NCBI RefSeq assembly: GCF_037042905.1
Contig: NC_087257.1
Span: forward strand, 10,012,001-10,076,000
Source of the DNA: Lytechinus pictus
Lineage: Eukaryota; Echinodermata; Echinoidea; Temnopleuroida; Toxopneustidae
Reading direction: 5' to 3'
DNA length: 64,000 bases
The notes beneath the pieces were generated by a model. That model did not search any database and had not been told where the DNA came from. It saw nothing but the letters and a program-made list of their open reading frames with translations. A program made the translations under genes and the position numbers. This document shows, one piece after another, positions 12,684 to 24,200 of this stretch. Within the stretch, counting starts at the first letter, position 1; every line of letters begins with the position of its first letter.

Positions 12684-13385
12684 AAATTAAAGAGCAGATA
12701 TTGAACTTGAACTCGCTAGGCGTGCGGCGGTACTTATGGCGTTCGTGCGGACGTGGGGGAAAGCGCTGGGCCGGCGGTCACGGCGGGCGGACGTCGTAGG
12801 TGGCGCTCTGTGCGTGGGTCGGCGGTTTTGGCGGGAAACGAGTTGGTGTGGTATGCGGACGCGGTGAGTAGACGGCGGGGTGAGTTACGGCGGCGGTGTG
12901 TGTCGGCGGCGTGGTAGGTACATCAGTGGGAACGCCACCACTGATGGCCATTGTTGAGTGAAAGAAAAAGAAAACCATATTTTTAAAAAGTTCAATATCT
13001 GCTCTTTAATTTGATACCTCAATTACAGAAAAGCCTTGATTTTCAATAATTTCATAAAATGAAGAGGTTTTACAGGCTAGCGTCCAGACTCACTTGACAC
13101 TCCGTTTTCATGGTTTTGTTGACGATCAGTCATGCATTAAGTCTTTTGTTAACCGTGCGATAGCTTCTGTGGGAAACCGATGAAAACACGTTTCTTTAAT
13201 GAAATTATGGAAATACAAGCATTGTGTCGAGGGAAAAAAATTGTTTTTATTTCTTGGCCATTTTTTGTGATCAAGGTATCAAATAAAAGAGCAGATATTG
13301 AACTTTTTAGGCATGTGATTTTCTTTTTGAAATTCTGATACCCTCCGCCAAATGAGTTTTTTGTATCCTTTCTCCATTACTTTAT
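12684..13385. repeat. Inverted-repeat element fragments around a GC-rich island
   Basis: AAAGAGCAGATATTGAACTT (12689) and its inverse near 12988 bracket a G- and CpG-rich block. From 12960 to 13385 the sequence matches the interior of the Tc1/mariner-like element at 33636-34452, so this is a second, truncated copy. Confidence 0.7.
12715..12940 (+). other. G-rich, CpG-rich island of unknown origin
   Basis: About 220 bases are packed with GGCGG, GCGG and CGTG motifs and are far richer in G than C, unlike the AT-rich surroundings. A 66-codon minus-strand frame with Pro/Thr-rich low complexity crosses it but shows no domain. Confidence 0.6.
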
Positions 13386-13859
13386 GTTTAGCTTTGTGGG
13401 GGTATCTAAATAATAATAATATTGGATGACCAATTTTCGTGGGATGCGTATAAATATTGTTACTCGCTGTATATCCAATATTGTTCTTCAGCTCGTACAA
13501 TATTTCTTCGCATCCCACTCAAGGCCATCCAATATTCCCTAAATATAAATCAAGTACAATTTTACAGACGTGCATTCTTACTTCGTAAAACAAAAAAAAC
13601 AGTATAATATTGAGCATAAATGGAAATGAGGGAGTCCACTAAAAGCAAATATTGTGAAGTGTGGATCCCCCTTGGAAATGAAGAAAATATTGTCGACTTA
13701 TTCATATATGCGTATATATACAGGAAAGAAAAAAAAAGAACAAAAAGGTCGAAATCATATTGATGTAAACATTTTCTGACCAAATGCAAAGCTATTCACA
13801 CAAAGAGGTTTTCGCTATGATTCCTTCGTCATAGATTCATTGTCACAATTAATACTTTA

Positions 13860-14320
13860 ACACTGGGGAGACTTTTTCATGATTCATAATTACACTTTTT
13901 TGAAAAATCGTTTTATGATTCATAATTATGTTTTATAGGGAAAAGTATGGCATCCATGCAATGTTTGCAACACAATCAGAATATCACCATCACTGTCGTA
14001 CGAATGGGTGGGGGGGGGGGCTTGGGGGCCATATATCCAAAATTTTCAAAACCAAGGAAAAGAGGAAAAGAAAGGGGAAGGAGTTGAAATATATTATTGT
14101 CAAAATACTATGTCAAACCTTGTCACAAAATTAGGTTTTCGTATTAAAAAGGTCAAAATTGTACTCTTTTGCTTCGCTCTCTTATTGGAAATGTGGCCCC
14201 ATACGCCATGTCTTACCCCTTAGAATTATTGGCTCATTATGCTACAGACCATATCATAATATATTGGCCTATTGGACGATGCTGAACCCCCCCCCCCCTG
14301 TTCATGAAGTTGATTTCAAG
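13860..14320 (+). repeat. Poly-G-bearing dispersed element (copy 1 member)
   Basis: Contains a G10 run, then a purine-rich stretch, then GTCACAAAATTAGGTTTTCG and a TTGCTTCGCTCTC block. The copy-2 counterpart is 34880-35330; related but unlinked sequence lies at 36930-37140 and within 53888-54320. Confidence 0.6.
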
Positions 14321-14781
14321 AAGTAATCTGTATACAGGTTTCAAAATACAATTTCTACAATCTCCTTATAATTTAAACCTATTTTCATTCTGATCTTGGT
14401 CAGTAAGGAAAAAAAAAGCAACACACAACTAAGGCTGTAAACGATCCGCCTTGTTACCATATAACCTATTATATTTTTATATCATTACTACCATAATTAT
14501 TATTGTTGTTATATTAGTAGTATCACCATCATAATAATCATTGTGATTTTCATTAGGCCTAAATCAGGTGAAGCGGTGCCATTTAGATGTTTTTTTTCGT
14601 CATAACCAGGGAAACAAGTGGTTAGGGTTAGAGACGACCCTTTCTAATAGGCTCACCAAGGGTCATAAAGGATCCCCATTTTTTTCTCCTAAATATTTTC
14701 TAACCTGCGTCAAAATATAAACCAAGTACTATCCTTTTACGCTTGCAATGCTAAATGAAGATTGCAGGTTCGGTTCCCCCC

Positions 14782-14787
14782 TTTATT
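14782..14787 (-). promoter_or_regulatory. Polyadenylation signal AATAAA of GTPase A
   Basis: TTTATT on the plus strand, about 170 bases past the stop codon. The same signal sits at the matching place of GTPase B (35884-35889), within a conserved block containing GCTTGCAATG. Confidence 0.55.
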
Positions 14788-14818
14788 TTCTAAGTTTAGA
14801 GACGCGTCGCGACGTCAG

Positions 14819-14862
14819 ATTGCCTCTGATTGCACCGACGCGTCGGCGCAATCAGAGGCAAT
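14819..14862. repeat. Near-perfect 44-bp hairpin in the GTPase A 3' UTR
   Basis: Arms ATTGCCTCTGATTGC and GCAATCAGAGGCAAT pair fully and enclose CCGACGCGTCGG, itself a palindrome. GTPase B has only one arm-like sequence (near 35942), so the inverted copy is specific to A. Confidence 0.8.
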
Positions 14863-14956
14863 TTAATAAAACTTTGTGATAAAAAAGTTCGCCCCGACAC
14901 CGCCGCTTATATCGGCCTTCATGTACACAAGAGCCTTGAGGTATCAATCAATTTTC

Positions 14957-15207
14957 TTACAAAAGGATGCAAGCCGATTCTTGAGTTTCGGCATATCGTA
15001 AGGCTTTATCAGCCACTCTTGTACATTGGTTGAGAACTTCCAGCAACTCCATGTGCTTCTCTTCGTCATAGAAGTGATCTTTATTTGTGTAGTTCTCAAT
15101 CTCGAAGACGAATTGAACTCCCAGACTGAGAAGCCCAGATTTGAAATCATTCACTGGACCGCCGGATGACGTTGCTTTGTGAGTTATGACAAAAATTGGA
15201 TGCTCTC
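14957..15207 (-). CDS. GTPase A exon 4 (G4/G5-like motifs, CaaX)
   Basis: Acceptor TTATACAG; encodes HPIFVITHKAT, then LGVQFVFEIENYT, a charged helix containing EEKHMELLEVLNQC, and ends ESACILL before TAA. Confidence 0.9.
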
Positions 15208-18200
15208 CTGTATAAGATAAACCAATATCATGAAAGAACTTTTGTAAAAAAGTTTAAACAGCGTGAAACAAACACAAACATACATAGATGTGGCCTAACA
15301 CGTCTCCCCTAAATTATGGCCGCCGTTATTAAGGATATTTATGTTGCGAGGGCAGCACACCCCCCAACACCCTCCATCCCATAGCCTGAGTACATGTTTC
15401 TCATTTTTACAGGGGCAAGCAAAATTAAATTGTTCTGTAGGCCTATTTCTTGAAATGTGATTGAGATTACTTAACTTATTGAAACTATTAAACGTGTTAT
15501 TAAATATACTATGTAGCCAAATTCGAGCACACAATATGTCTTTGAATTTGATATTCATATTTCCTTATGCGCTTGAGGAAAATGATACTCTCGAAACCAG
15601 TTGAATTCAATTAAAAATAGAAAAATCTGAGAAAAAATCAATGAAAGTTTGAGGGAGATTGAACGAATAATAAAACAGCTTCGCATTGCTAATTTGAGGA
15701 TCGGTGTTCAAACGATTGGTGTTCTCAAGATTCAAATGCTCATAACTTGTCTATTGTTTGTCCAATTTCACTAAAATCTTTTGTTGAATTTGTTCTTTTA
15801 TTTTCCGTTTCTATACAAGCTAACTTGTTCCAACTAGGGTGTCATTCTCTTTTGGTTTTTATTTTTCATAGAATAAGATATTTGTATTTCGTTACGTGCT
15901 ATAGTGTCCGTATTTTGCATTCAAATAAACAGGAAAATATCATATTTCGTTATGAGAAGTCTATGCGAATTGTACCTGAGAAGAAATGTCAGAATATCTA
16001 GTAGGAAGAAACAACATGTTTAAAAAACGAAATACATACCTGTCATATTCTTTATTGTTTTGACGAGGCCAGCTAAATCATCCGCTCTAACAGCAAGGTG
16101 CTCGCCACTATATAATACAATCAATAATATAATATCAAAATTAGGAGCAAAATATTAGGTGACATATTGTCAGCTATGAAAAATAATTTGGGTAGGGGAT
16201 AACTTCTTCTCCCCCCAAAATGAATTTTAATGAAAATAGAAAATAAAGGTTGAAGACTGCATTTTTACATTACAAATTTCAATTGTGTCTCTAAAAGGGG
16301 GGGGGGGGGGAGGATCCGCCAGTGACCCAGTTATATCTATACTTTCAAGGGGATTCACACTGCACAAGTGTTGATTTTAGCATGTTTAGTGTACCACCCC
16401 ATTTCCATGTCAATCTGCTCTACGTCATACTGCTTTTCTTTAAAATGTCAATCCCTAGTTTGTTTCTGATTTATAAAACCTTGTATTATGTTTGAATGAA
16501 TATTGATTAAGAATCGAATTTATTTATTTATTTATTTATTGGTTTTATTTATTTTATACTGCAGGGTAGACCTAGCATGTTCAGTTATGCAAAACTGCTT
16601 TCCAAAGGCACCCTGCAGTTAACAAATAACCCAACATCATAGCAATTCAATGTATGTAACATAAAGTAAAAACAGAATACATTATAGAGTGAAATCAACA
16701 ATTACTCATGGAATCATTACATTTACATCACGTTATTTATTGTAATAATTAAATTTATTTTAATGATGATAAGTCAGTTATAATCATATCAACTATGAGA
16801 GTGTATTTTTGCGTTCTCTCATACACTTATATCACAGACAACAAGGTCGATGCAATATGATTTTAGAATGCGAGCAAATTAAAAGATGATCGAATAATGC
16901 TTCCAAATAGCACATTTTTATGATGAAGTTTAATTTTTTTTATGACGAAAAAGACATGAAAGAGTGACTCATTTTGATTGCTCGCTTAGGAATGTATAAA
17001 CAAGATGGAACATGCTTTAGAACAGCAAGACAAGTTTGAAATGTGAGGAATCAAAGTACATTGTTACTCTTTACAATAATGCAATATTCCGTCATGAGAT
17101 AGTCCAGTGTGGAGTCCCGCAGAAAAAAAAACATCTCGCAAAAATTTGGGGAAAAAAAGATGCAATATTATTTTCTTGAAAAAAAAAAACCTTGGTCAGT
17201 CATTTTCAGATAAAAAAAAAAAGAATGGTGCCACATGTCTGCGTACAATGTTAAAAAAACCCTGATTTTACAGGAAAAAAACCCCAAATTTTGCAGAAAG
17301 CAATAAAAGAATCATTCTGTAAATTCATAAAATAGGAATTTTTCTACAATTTAACAGAACAGGTCTGTTTAAAAAGGGGAAAATTGTATTTTATTTAAGG
17401 AAATTTGTAAGGTTCCGTACACCAAATACCAATTTCCTGTAATTTTACATGATATAATGTAAGATTACGCAATCTGGTAAGATTACAGGTGTTCTCGAGA
17501 CTCTGCTGCAGGAACTTCTTTTATTCTAAGGATACATTTTCTAACAGTGTACCCATTCATTTTACACACAAAATCTTCAGGTATTTTGACGAGAAAACAC
17601 TGCATTTTGAGGCCGTCTCATGGAATGCCTGAAATTCAATATTCATCCACCATTTTGAATCAGATATTCTTAATGAATATCTGTGAATAGATAAGTGCCT
17701 GGTACCGAAAAATTGTAAAATAGCCTAAAAAACGGACATACCGAAGCTTTTCGACCTGCTCTCCTCGGAGCATTCTGTTAATTCATGCGATCTTACTCCA
17801 ATGTAGAATGCAGCCTCCTATTAAAATTCGTATAAACAGTATAAACAAAAACACAAGTACAACATGGTGACATTTTTAGCATAAATCCAGTAGAATGTAT
17901 TGATTAAAAAAAAAAAAAAAAAAAGAGAAAATGAGAAATGAGAAAAGAGAAAGTCTCCAGATTTCTAGTGCCCGGCACTCACTGAAAATCACACGGATCA
18001 ACAGTGTTCGTATAATGCTGTATAAAACATATATGTACATGAAGCTTTGGGGAGTTCCTTTATAATGACAAAAGCAAAACAAAGACAGAGAGAGAAAGTT
18101 GAAAGATCATCACATAAGGAAATTACCCCCTGTTGCACCCACAAATGTAATAACGCCCACAAATGTAATAACACTTTACCTACAAATATAATAACGCCCA

Positions 18201-21200
18201 CAAATGTAATAACACTTTACCCACAAATATAATAACACTTTACCCACAAATGTAATAACACTTTACCCACAAATTTAATAATTTCACCCACAAATGTAAT
18301 AATGCACTTTACCAACAAATGTAATAATTTTTGATCGCCCACAAATGTAATAATGACTTTACCCACAAATGTAATAAATTTGAAGGGATTTTTGGCGAAT
18401 CCGTTCTGAACTATAATAGTAATGCGTTCATATAACACAAAAGTGCAAAGTCTCTTTTCCAGACCCGGTTAATTCAAAAATTATGATATAAGTCCAAAGT
18501 CTTTTTTCCAAACCCGGTTGTTAAAAAAATTATGATATAAGTCCAAAGTTTTTTTCCAGACCCGGTTGTTTCAAAAATTATAATATAAGTCCAAAGTCTT
18601 TTTTCCTGACCCGGTTATTTCAAAAATTATAATATAAGTCCAAACTAAGATTCGATAATGATATTCCAGTGGAATAAAAATGAGAATCGAGCTTAGTCTT
18701 TTCTCCAGACCCAGTTAATTCAAACTTGTGGAATAAATGTCTTTGTTGTTGTTTTAACTTATACGGCGCGTATTGTGAATATGTGCGCTAAGAGTAAATT
18801 GAGAATCAAGCGTAGTCTTTTCTCCAGACCCGGTTACTTAAAACTAAAAACTAAAACCCTATAATAATGTGTTCATATAGCACAAAGTGCAAAGTCTTTT
18901 TTCAGACCCGGTTAATTCAAAAAGTATAGTATAAATCCAAAGTCTTTTTTCCAGACCCGGTTGTTTCAAAAATTATAATATAAGTCCAAAGTCTTTTTTC
19001 CAGACCCGGTTGTTTCAAAAATTATAATATAAGTCCAAAGTCTTTTTTCCAGACCCGGTTATTTCACAAATTATAATATAAATCCAAACTAAGATACCAT
19101 AATGATATTCCACTGGAATAAGAATGAAAATCGAGCTTAGTCTTTTCTCCAAACATTGTTATTCCAAAATTATAAATAACAATACAACAACAACAAAAAC
19201 AGTATAAAGACCCCATAATCTTATCAATGCTGGATAATATGGACATGTAGCGTAGTCTTTCAGCCAGACCCAGTTTTTTTTCAAAATAACGCCAATAGTA
19301 AAAATGAGAAAAACTCCAAATCTAAGACCAAACAATCCTTCAACCTAAGAACCTGTTTTAAAAAGAGGTTTAGAGCGTTGTATTTATTCCAGACCTAATC
19401 ATTATAAATACGAAAAAAAAATCTTCTAACGTAAGACCCTATCATGTTCTTATTCTTGTGGAATAACACGAGTTTTAAAACGTACTCTTTCCCCCAGACC
19501 CGGTTATTTAAAAAATGAATTTAAAAAAAATTTCAAATCTAAGACCAATCTTCAAAAGTTACACCCAGTAAAAAAATATGTCTTTACCCCACACCCAGTT
19601 TTTTTTTAAAGGTCAAGTCTATCCCAGAAAAAAGTTGATTTGAATAAATAGAGAAAAATCAAAGAAGAATAATGCTGAAAACTTCATCAAAATCGGATGG
19701 AAAATAAGAAAGTTATGACATTTTAAAGTGTCGCTTTTTCCCCAAAACAGTTCTATGCTCAACTCAGTGATATGCAAATGAGAGAGTTGATGATGTCACT
19801 CACTCACTATTTGTTTTGTTTTTTATTGTTTGAATTATACAATATTTCATTTTTTACGGATAGGACAATTATGCCCCTCTTGTTTGAACCACAAAATGTT
19901 AAAACAATCAAATCTCACATGTTAAGGGAGGAATGAATCTTTGCTCACATGACAATGAGGAGAAAATTCAAATATTTCATATTTCATATAATAAAATACA
20001 AAAGAAATAGTGAGTGGGTGATGTTATCGGTCCCCTCATTTGCATACTTACCAGGATGTGCATATAACTGTTTGGTGAAATTTAGCAAGAATTTAAAATG
20101 TCTTTACCCCACCCCAGTTCTCTTAAAAATACAAATTAAGCGAAATCTTAATCTTAAAACTTAGACCCCAGCATCTACCAAACTATAAAAACCCTGTGAT
20201 AACGCATAAAAACGACAAATTAATCATAGGCGTAAATATTCATATCTGAATGATGCGCCTTAAAACCCAAGATAACAACAACAACAACGTTATTCTACAT
20301 CAATGATATTGTGGGGTCTTAGTTAATATTGTTTATTGTTTTTTATAATTTCCTATTTTGAAATAACTGGATCTGGAGCAAAGACTACAACATATTTCCA
20401 TGCTATTCAATGTTGATTAGATTGCAGGGTCTATGTTTGTTTTTTTATTATTATTTATTTATTATTATTATTCATCATTTGTTATTTGAAAGATCTGGGT
20501 CTGAATGAAAGACTACGCTATATTTCCATGTTATTTAATATTAATAAGATAGTGGGGGTCTTTGTTACTGGTTGACTCTTTAAAAAATGATTTGTAATTT
20601 TGAAATAAGTGGGTCTGGAGGGAAGACTACGCTATATTTCCATGTTATTCAACATCAATAAGATTGTGGGGCCTTTGTTTTATTATTATTATATATCTTT
20701 TTTTTACGATTTGTTATTTTAAAATAACTGGGTCTTGAAGAAAGACTACGCTATATTTCAAGTTATTCAACATCAATGAGATTGTGGGGTCTTTGTTAAT
20801 ATTTTTCTTTATGATTTGATATTTTGAAATAACCGGCGCTGGAACAAAGACTACACCATATTTCGATGCTATTCAATGTTGAAAAGATTGCGGGGCCTGT
20901 TTTTGGTTGTTGTTGTTGTTTTGTTTTTGAATGATTTTTTTATAACTGGGTCTGGATGAAAGACTATGCTATATTTACATTTTGTTCAACATTAATAAGA
21001 TTGTGAGGTCTTTTTTTTAATAATTATTTATTTTTTTATTTGCTATTTGAAATATTTGGGTCTGGAGGAAAGACTACGCTAAACTTCTATGTTATTCAAC
21101 ATTAAAGGAGAATGAAACCCTTGAAACCAGCTGAATCCATATCAAAGAGAAAAATCAAAGAAACATATTGTTGAAAGTTTGAGGAAGATTTAATGAATAA

Positions 21201-24200
21201 TAAGAAAGTTATGAGCATTTGAATATTGAGATCACTAATGCCATGTAGATCCTCCAATTGGCAATGCGACCAAGATCTGTGATGTCACACACGTACAACT
21301 CCCTCATTACTTTAGTACTTATTTCACTTATATTCTCACTTTTATAGAGTCTATCACAAGGTGATGTGTTCTCTTTATGAGAGGACAAGTACAGAGGTTT
21401 CACAACATATCATTGATGAATCGTTTGTCATATGATTAGAATGAGCAAAAAGAGATGTTTTGGGGTATATTTCCAGTGTCCATAAGGGGAGAGTTGTTCA
21501 TCTGTTACATCATAGATCTTGGTCGCATTGCCAATAGTAGGATCTCCATAGCATTAGTGATCTCGACATTCAAATGCTCATAACTCTTTTATTGCTAGTC
21601 CCATTTTACTCAAACTTTTGTTGATCTTATTCTTTGATTTTTCTGCTTTCACAAAAGCTAACTTGCTCCAAGAGTTTCATTCTCCTTTAAAAAGAATTAA
21701 TTTTGGGATCTTTATTTGGAAGATTGTTTAAATGTTTTATATAACCGGGTCTGGAGAAAAAAAAGACTGTGACTTTGCGCTATATGAACGCATTACTATA
21801 GGGTTTTAGTTTAGAACAGATTCGCCAAAAATCCCTTCAAATTTATAACATTTGTGGGTAAAGTCATCATTACATTTGTGGGCGATCAAAAATTATAACA
21901 TTTGTGGGTAAAGGGTTTTAGTTTTTAGTTTTAAGTAGCCAGGTCTGGAGAAAAGACTACGCTTGATTCTCAATTTACTCTTTGCGCATATATTCACAAT
22001 ACGCGCCATACAAGTTAAAACAACAACAAAGACATTTATTCCACCAGTTTTAATTAACTGGGTCTGGAGAAAAGAATAAGCTCGATTCTCATTTTTATTC
22101 CACTGGAATATCATTATTGTATCTTAGTTTGGACTTATATTATAATTTTTAAAATAACCGGGTCTGGAAAAAAGACTGGACTTATATTATAATTTTTTAA
22201 ACAACCGGGTCTGGAAAAAAGACTTTGGACTTATATAATATTTTTGGGAACAACCGGGTCTGGAAAAAGACTTTGGACTTATATTATAATTTTTGAATTA
22301 ACCGGGTCTGGAAAAAAAGACTGCACTTTTGTGCTATATGAACGTATTACTATAGGATTTTAGTTTAGAACGGATTCGCCAAAAACCCCTTCAAATTTAT
22401 TACATTTGTGGGTAAAGTCATTATTGCATTTGTGGGCGATCAAAAATTATAACATTTGTGGGTAAAGTGCATTATTACATTTGTGGGTGAAATTATTACA
22501 TTTGTGGGTAAAGTGTTATTACATTTGTGGGCGTTATTACATTTGTGGGTAAAGTGTTATTACATTTGTGGGCGTTATTACATTTGTGGGCGATTATTAC
22601 ATTTGTGGGTGTAGCACCCCCTAATAATGCAAACCCTCAAGCGTGGTTCTAGACTGGAACTTTTTTTTAGGGGGGGGGGGGGGCTTAGGGTTTTTTCAAT
22701 ACAATGGAAGTGGCCGATAGCTTGGGCATCCAGGACGAAGTGGTGGCTTTTCTGACCATGCAGCTGGGATTTGGTATCTGTAATATTAAACATCCCGTCT
22801 CCCCTGCCCCCCGCCAAAAAACTATTTGTTACAACTATACGCGAGTGATAGTAGCGACTGAGCAAAAAGAGCTGCACGACAATATCCAACAAATTTCATG
22901 AGGTTACTTTTTCAGCTAGGCCAGCCTAGTTTGGGGGTCCATTTCATGGCCCTCCTAGCCACAGACTCCTCCAACGACCAGCCAGACGCGCATTTCAATT
23001 TATTACTAAGGGGAATACATACTGTGAAGGTGAAAATTAGTAGCGTTTTCAGCCCCCCCCCCCTAGATTACTTCCTAATATAGCAACACTGCCGTGTGTT
23101 GCTGCCCTCTACGTTCGTTGCTTTGCATATGCAATACAGAGACAGATATTCAATAAAAATCCGATTCAGAATAATGGATTAATATTGAATTTCAGGCATT
23201 TCATGTGACGGCCTAAAAATGCAGCAATTTCTTATCAAAATCCGCGAATCGTGTGTAAAATAAAAGGGTGCACAGACATGGGGCATCATTTTAGTGTTCA
23301 ATCTGAAAATGACTGGCCAAGGTTTTTTTTAAAGAAAACAATGTATTTAACCCATCTGTTTACGAGATGTTTTTTTTTCCTGAGGGACTCCACACTGGAC
23401 TTTCTCATGACGGAGTATTGCATTATCGTAAAGAGTATGTACTTTGATTCCTCACATTTCAAATTTGTCTTGCCTACCTAAATCATTTGGCATCTTTTTT
23501 ACACCTTCCTGTGCGAGCAATCAAAATGGGTCAATCTTTCATGTCTTTTTCGTCATAAAAGTTTTCAACTTTATCATAAAAATGTGCAATTTGGAAACAT
23601 TATTCGATCATCGATAAAAATATTGCTAAATTTGTTTGCATTTGTGGAATAAGAATAAAAACATGTTTACTTAAGTTAAAATTTTAGGTGTGCAGACATG
23701 CCCCCCCCCCCTCATAATTCATTTTAGTAAAGCACATAAGACATTATTTTCTGATGTTAATAAGTTCAGGAATGAAATTTGTGCTTCATACCTCACAACT
23801 ATCACGGCACAGTGGATCTGGAATAACTCGCAGTTAGATTTGGACATCCGCATACTGTTAAGGTATGCATTTAGTTTCTCTACTGCAGTTTTATTCCACA
23901 CAACCTTTTCGCCATCTCGCCGAACTCCCCCTGTAAAGCAAATGAATATAAAGTGACAGACGGTAAAATTGAAACACCGAGTACAGATTTCAATACACAC
24001 ACATACCCACCCTCACACACACAATAAATAATACAAGAAAAAGGTGTTCGCTTAACAATGAAGGTGATTTCTGCAATATTTAGCATACCAATCTGTGCCC
24101 CGTCTTACAAAGAGTTGCGATTGATCCGATCAACCACAACTATGGACAGCCAGCAACGTCAAAATCTAATATGCCAATTTGTTCAAAATATTTTCTAGAT

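Larger units (their letters stand above)
18131..22616. mobile_element. Foldback transposon with minisatellite inverted termini
   Basis: The ends TGTTGCACCCACAAATG and (as reverse complement) TGCTACACCCACAAATG are inverted and flanked by CCCCC on both sides (18126-18130, 22617-22621). The outer arms are tandem CCCACAAATGTAATAAC-type units with CACTTTAC spacers (18140-18380; 21845-22612). Inside lie arrays with CCAGACCCGGTT and AAGTCCAAAGTCTTTTTTCC in the left arm and their inverses in the right arm. No transposase frame exists, so it is non-autonomous. The design resembles the TU foldback family described from sea urchins (established knowledge; homology not tested). Two TTAA-type MITEs lie inside. 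Confidence 0.88.

Noticed and set aside
18131-18380. CRISPR array from regularly repeated CCCACAAATGTAATAA
   Set aside because: Eukaryotic context, spacers are variants of one sequence, and the array is mirrored in inverted orientation as a transposon terminus.
22704-22901. 65-codon frame MEVADSLGIQDEV...
   Set aside because: No family resemblance, no splice partners, next to a poly-G tract.
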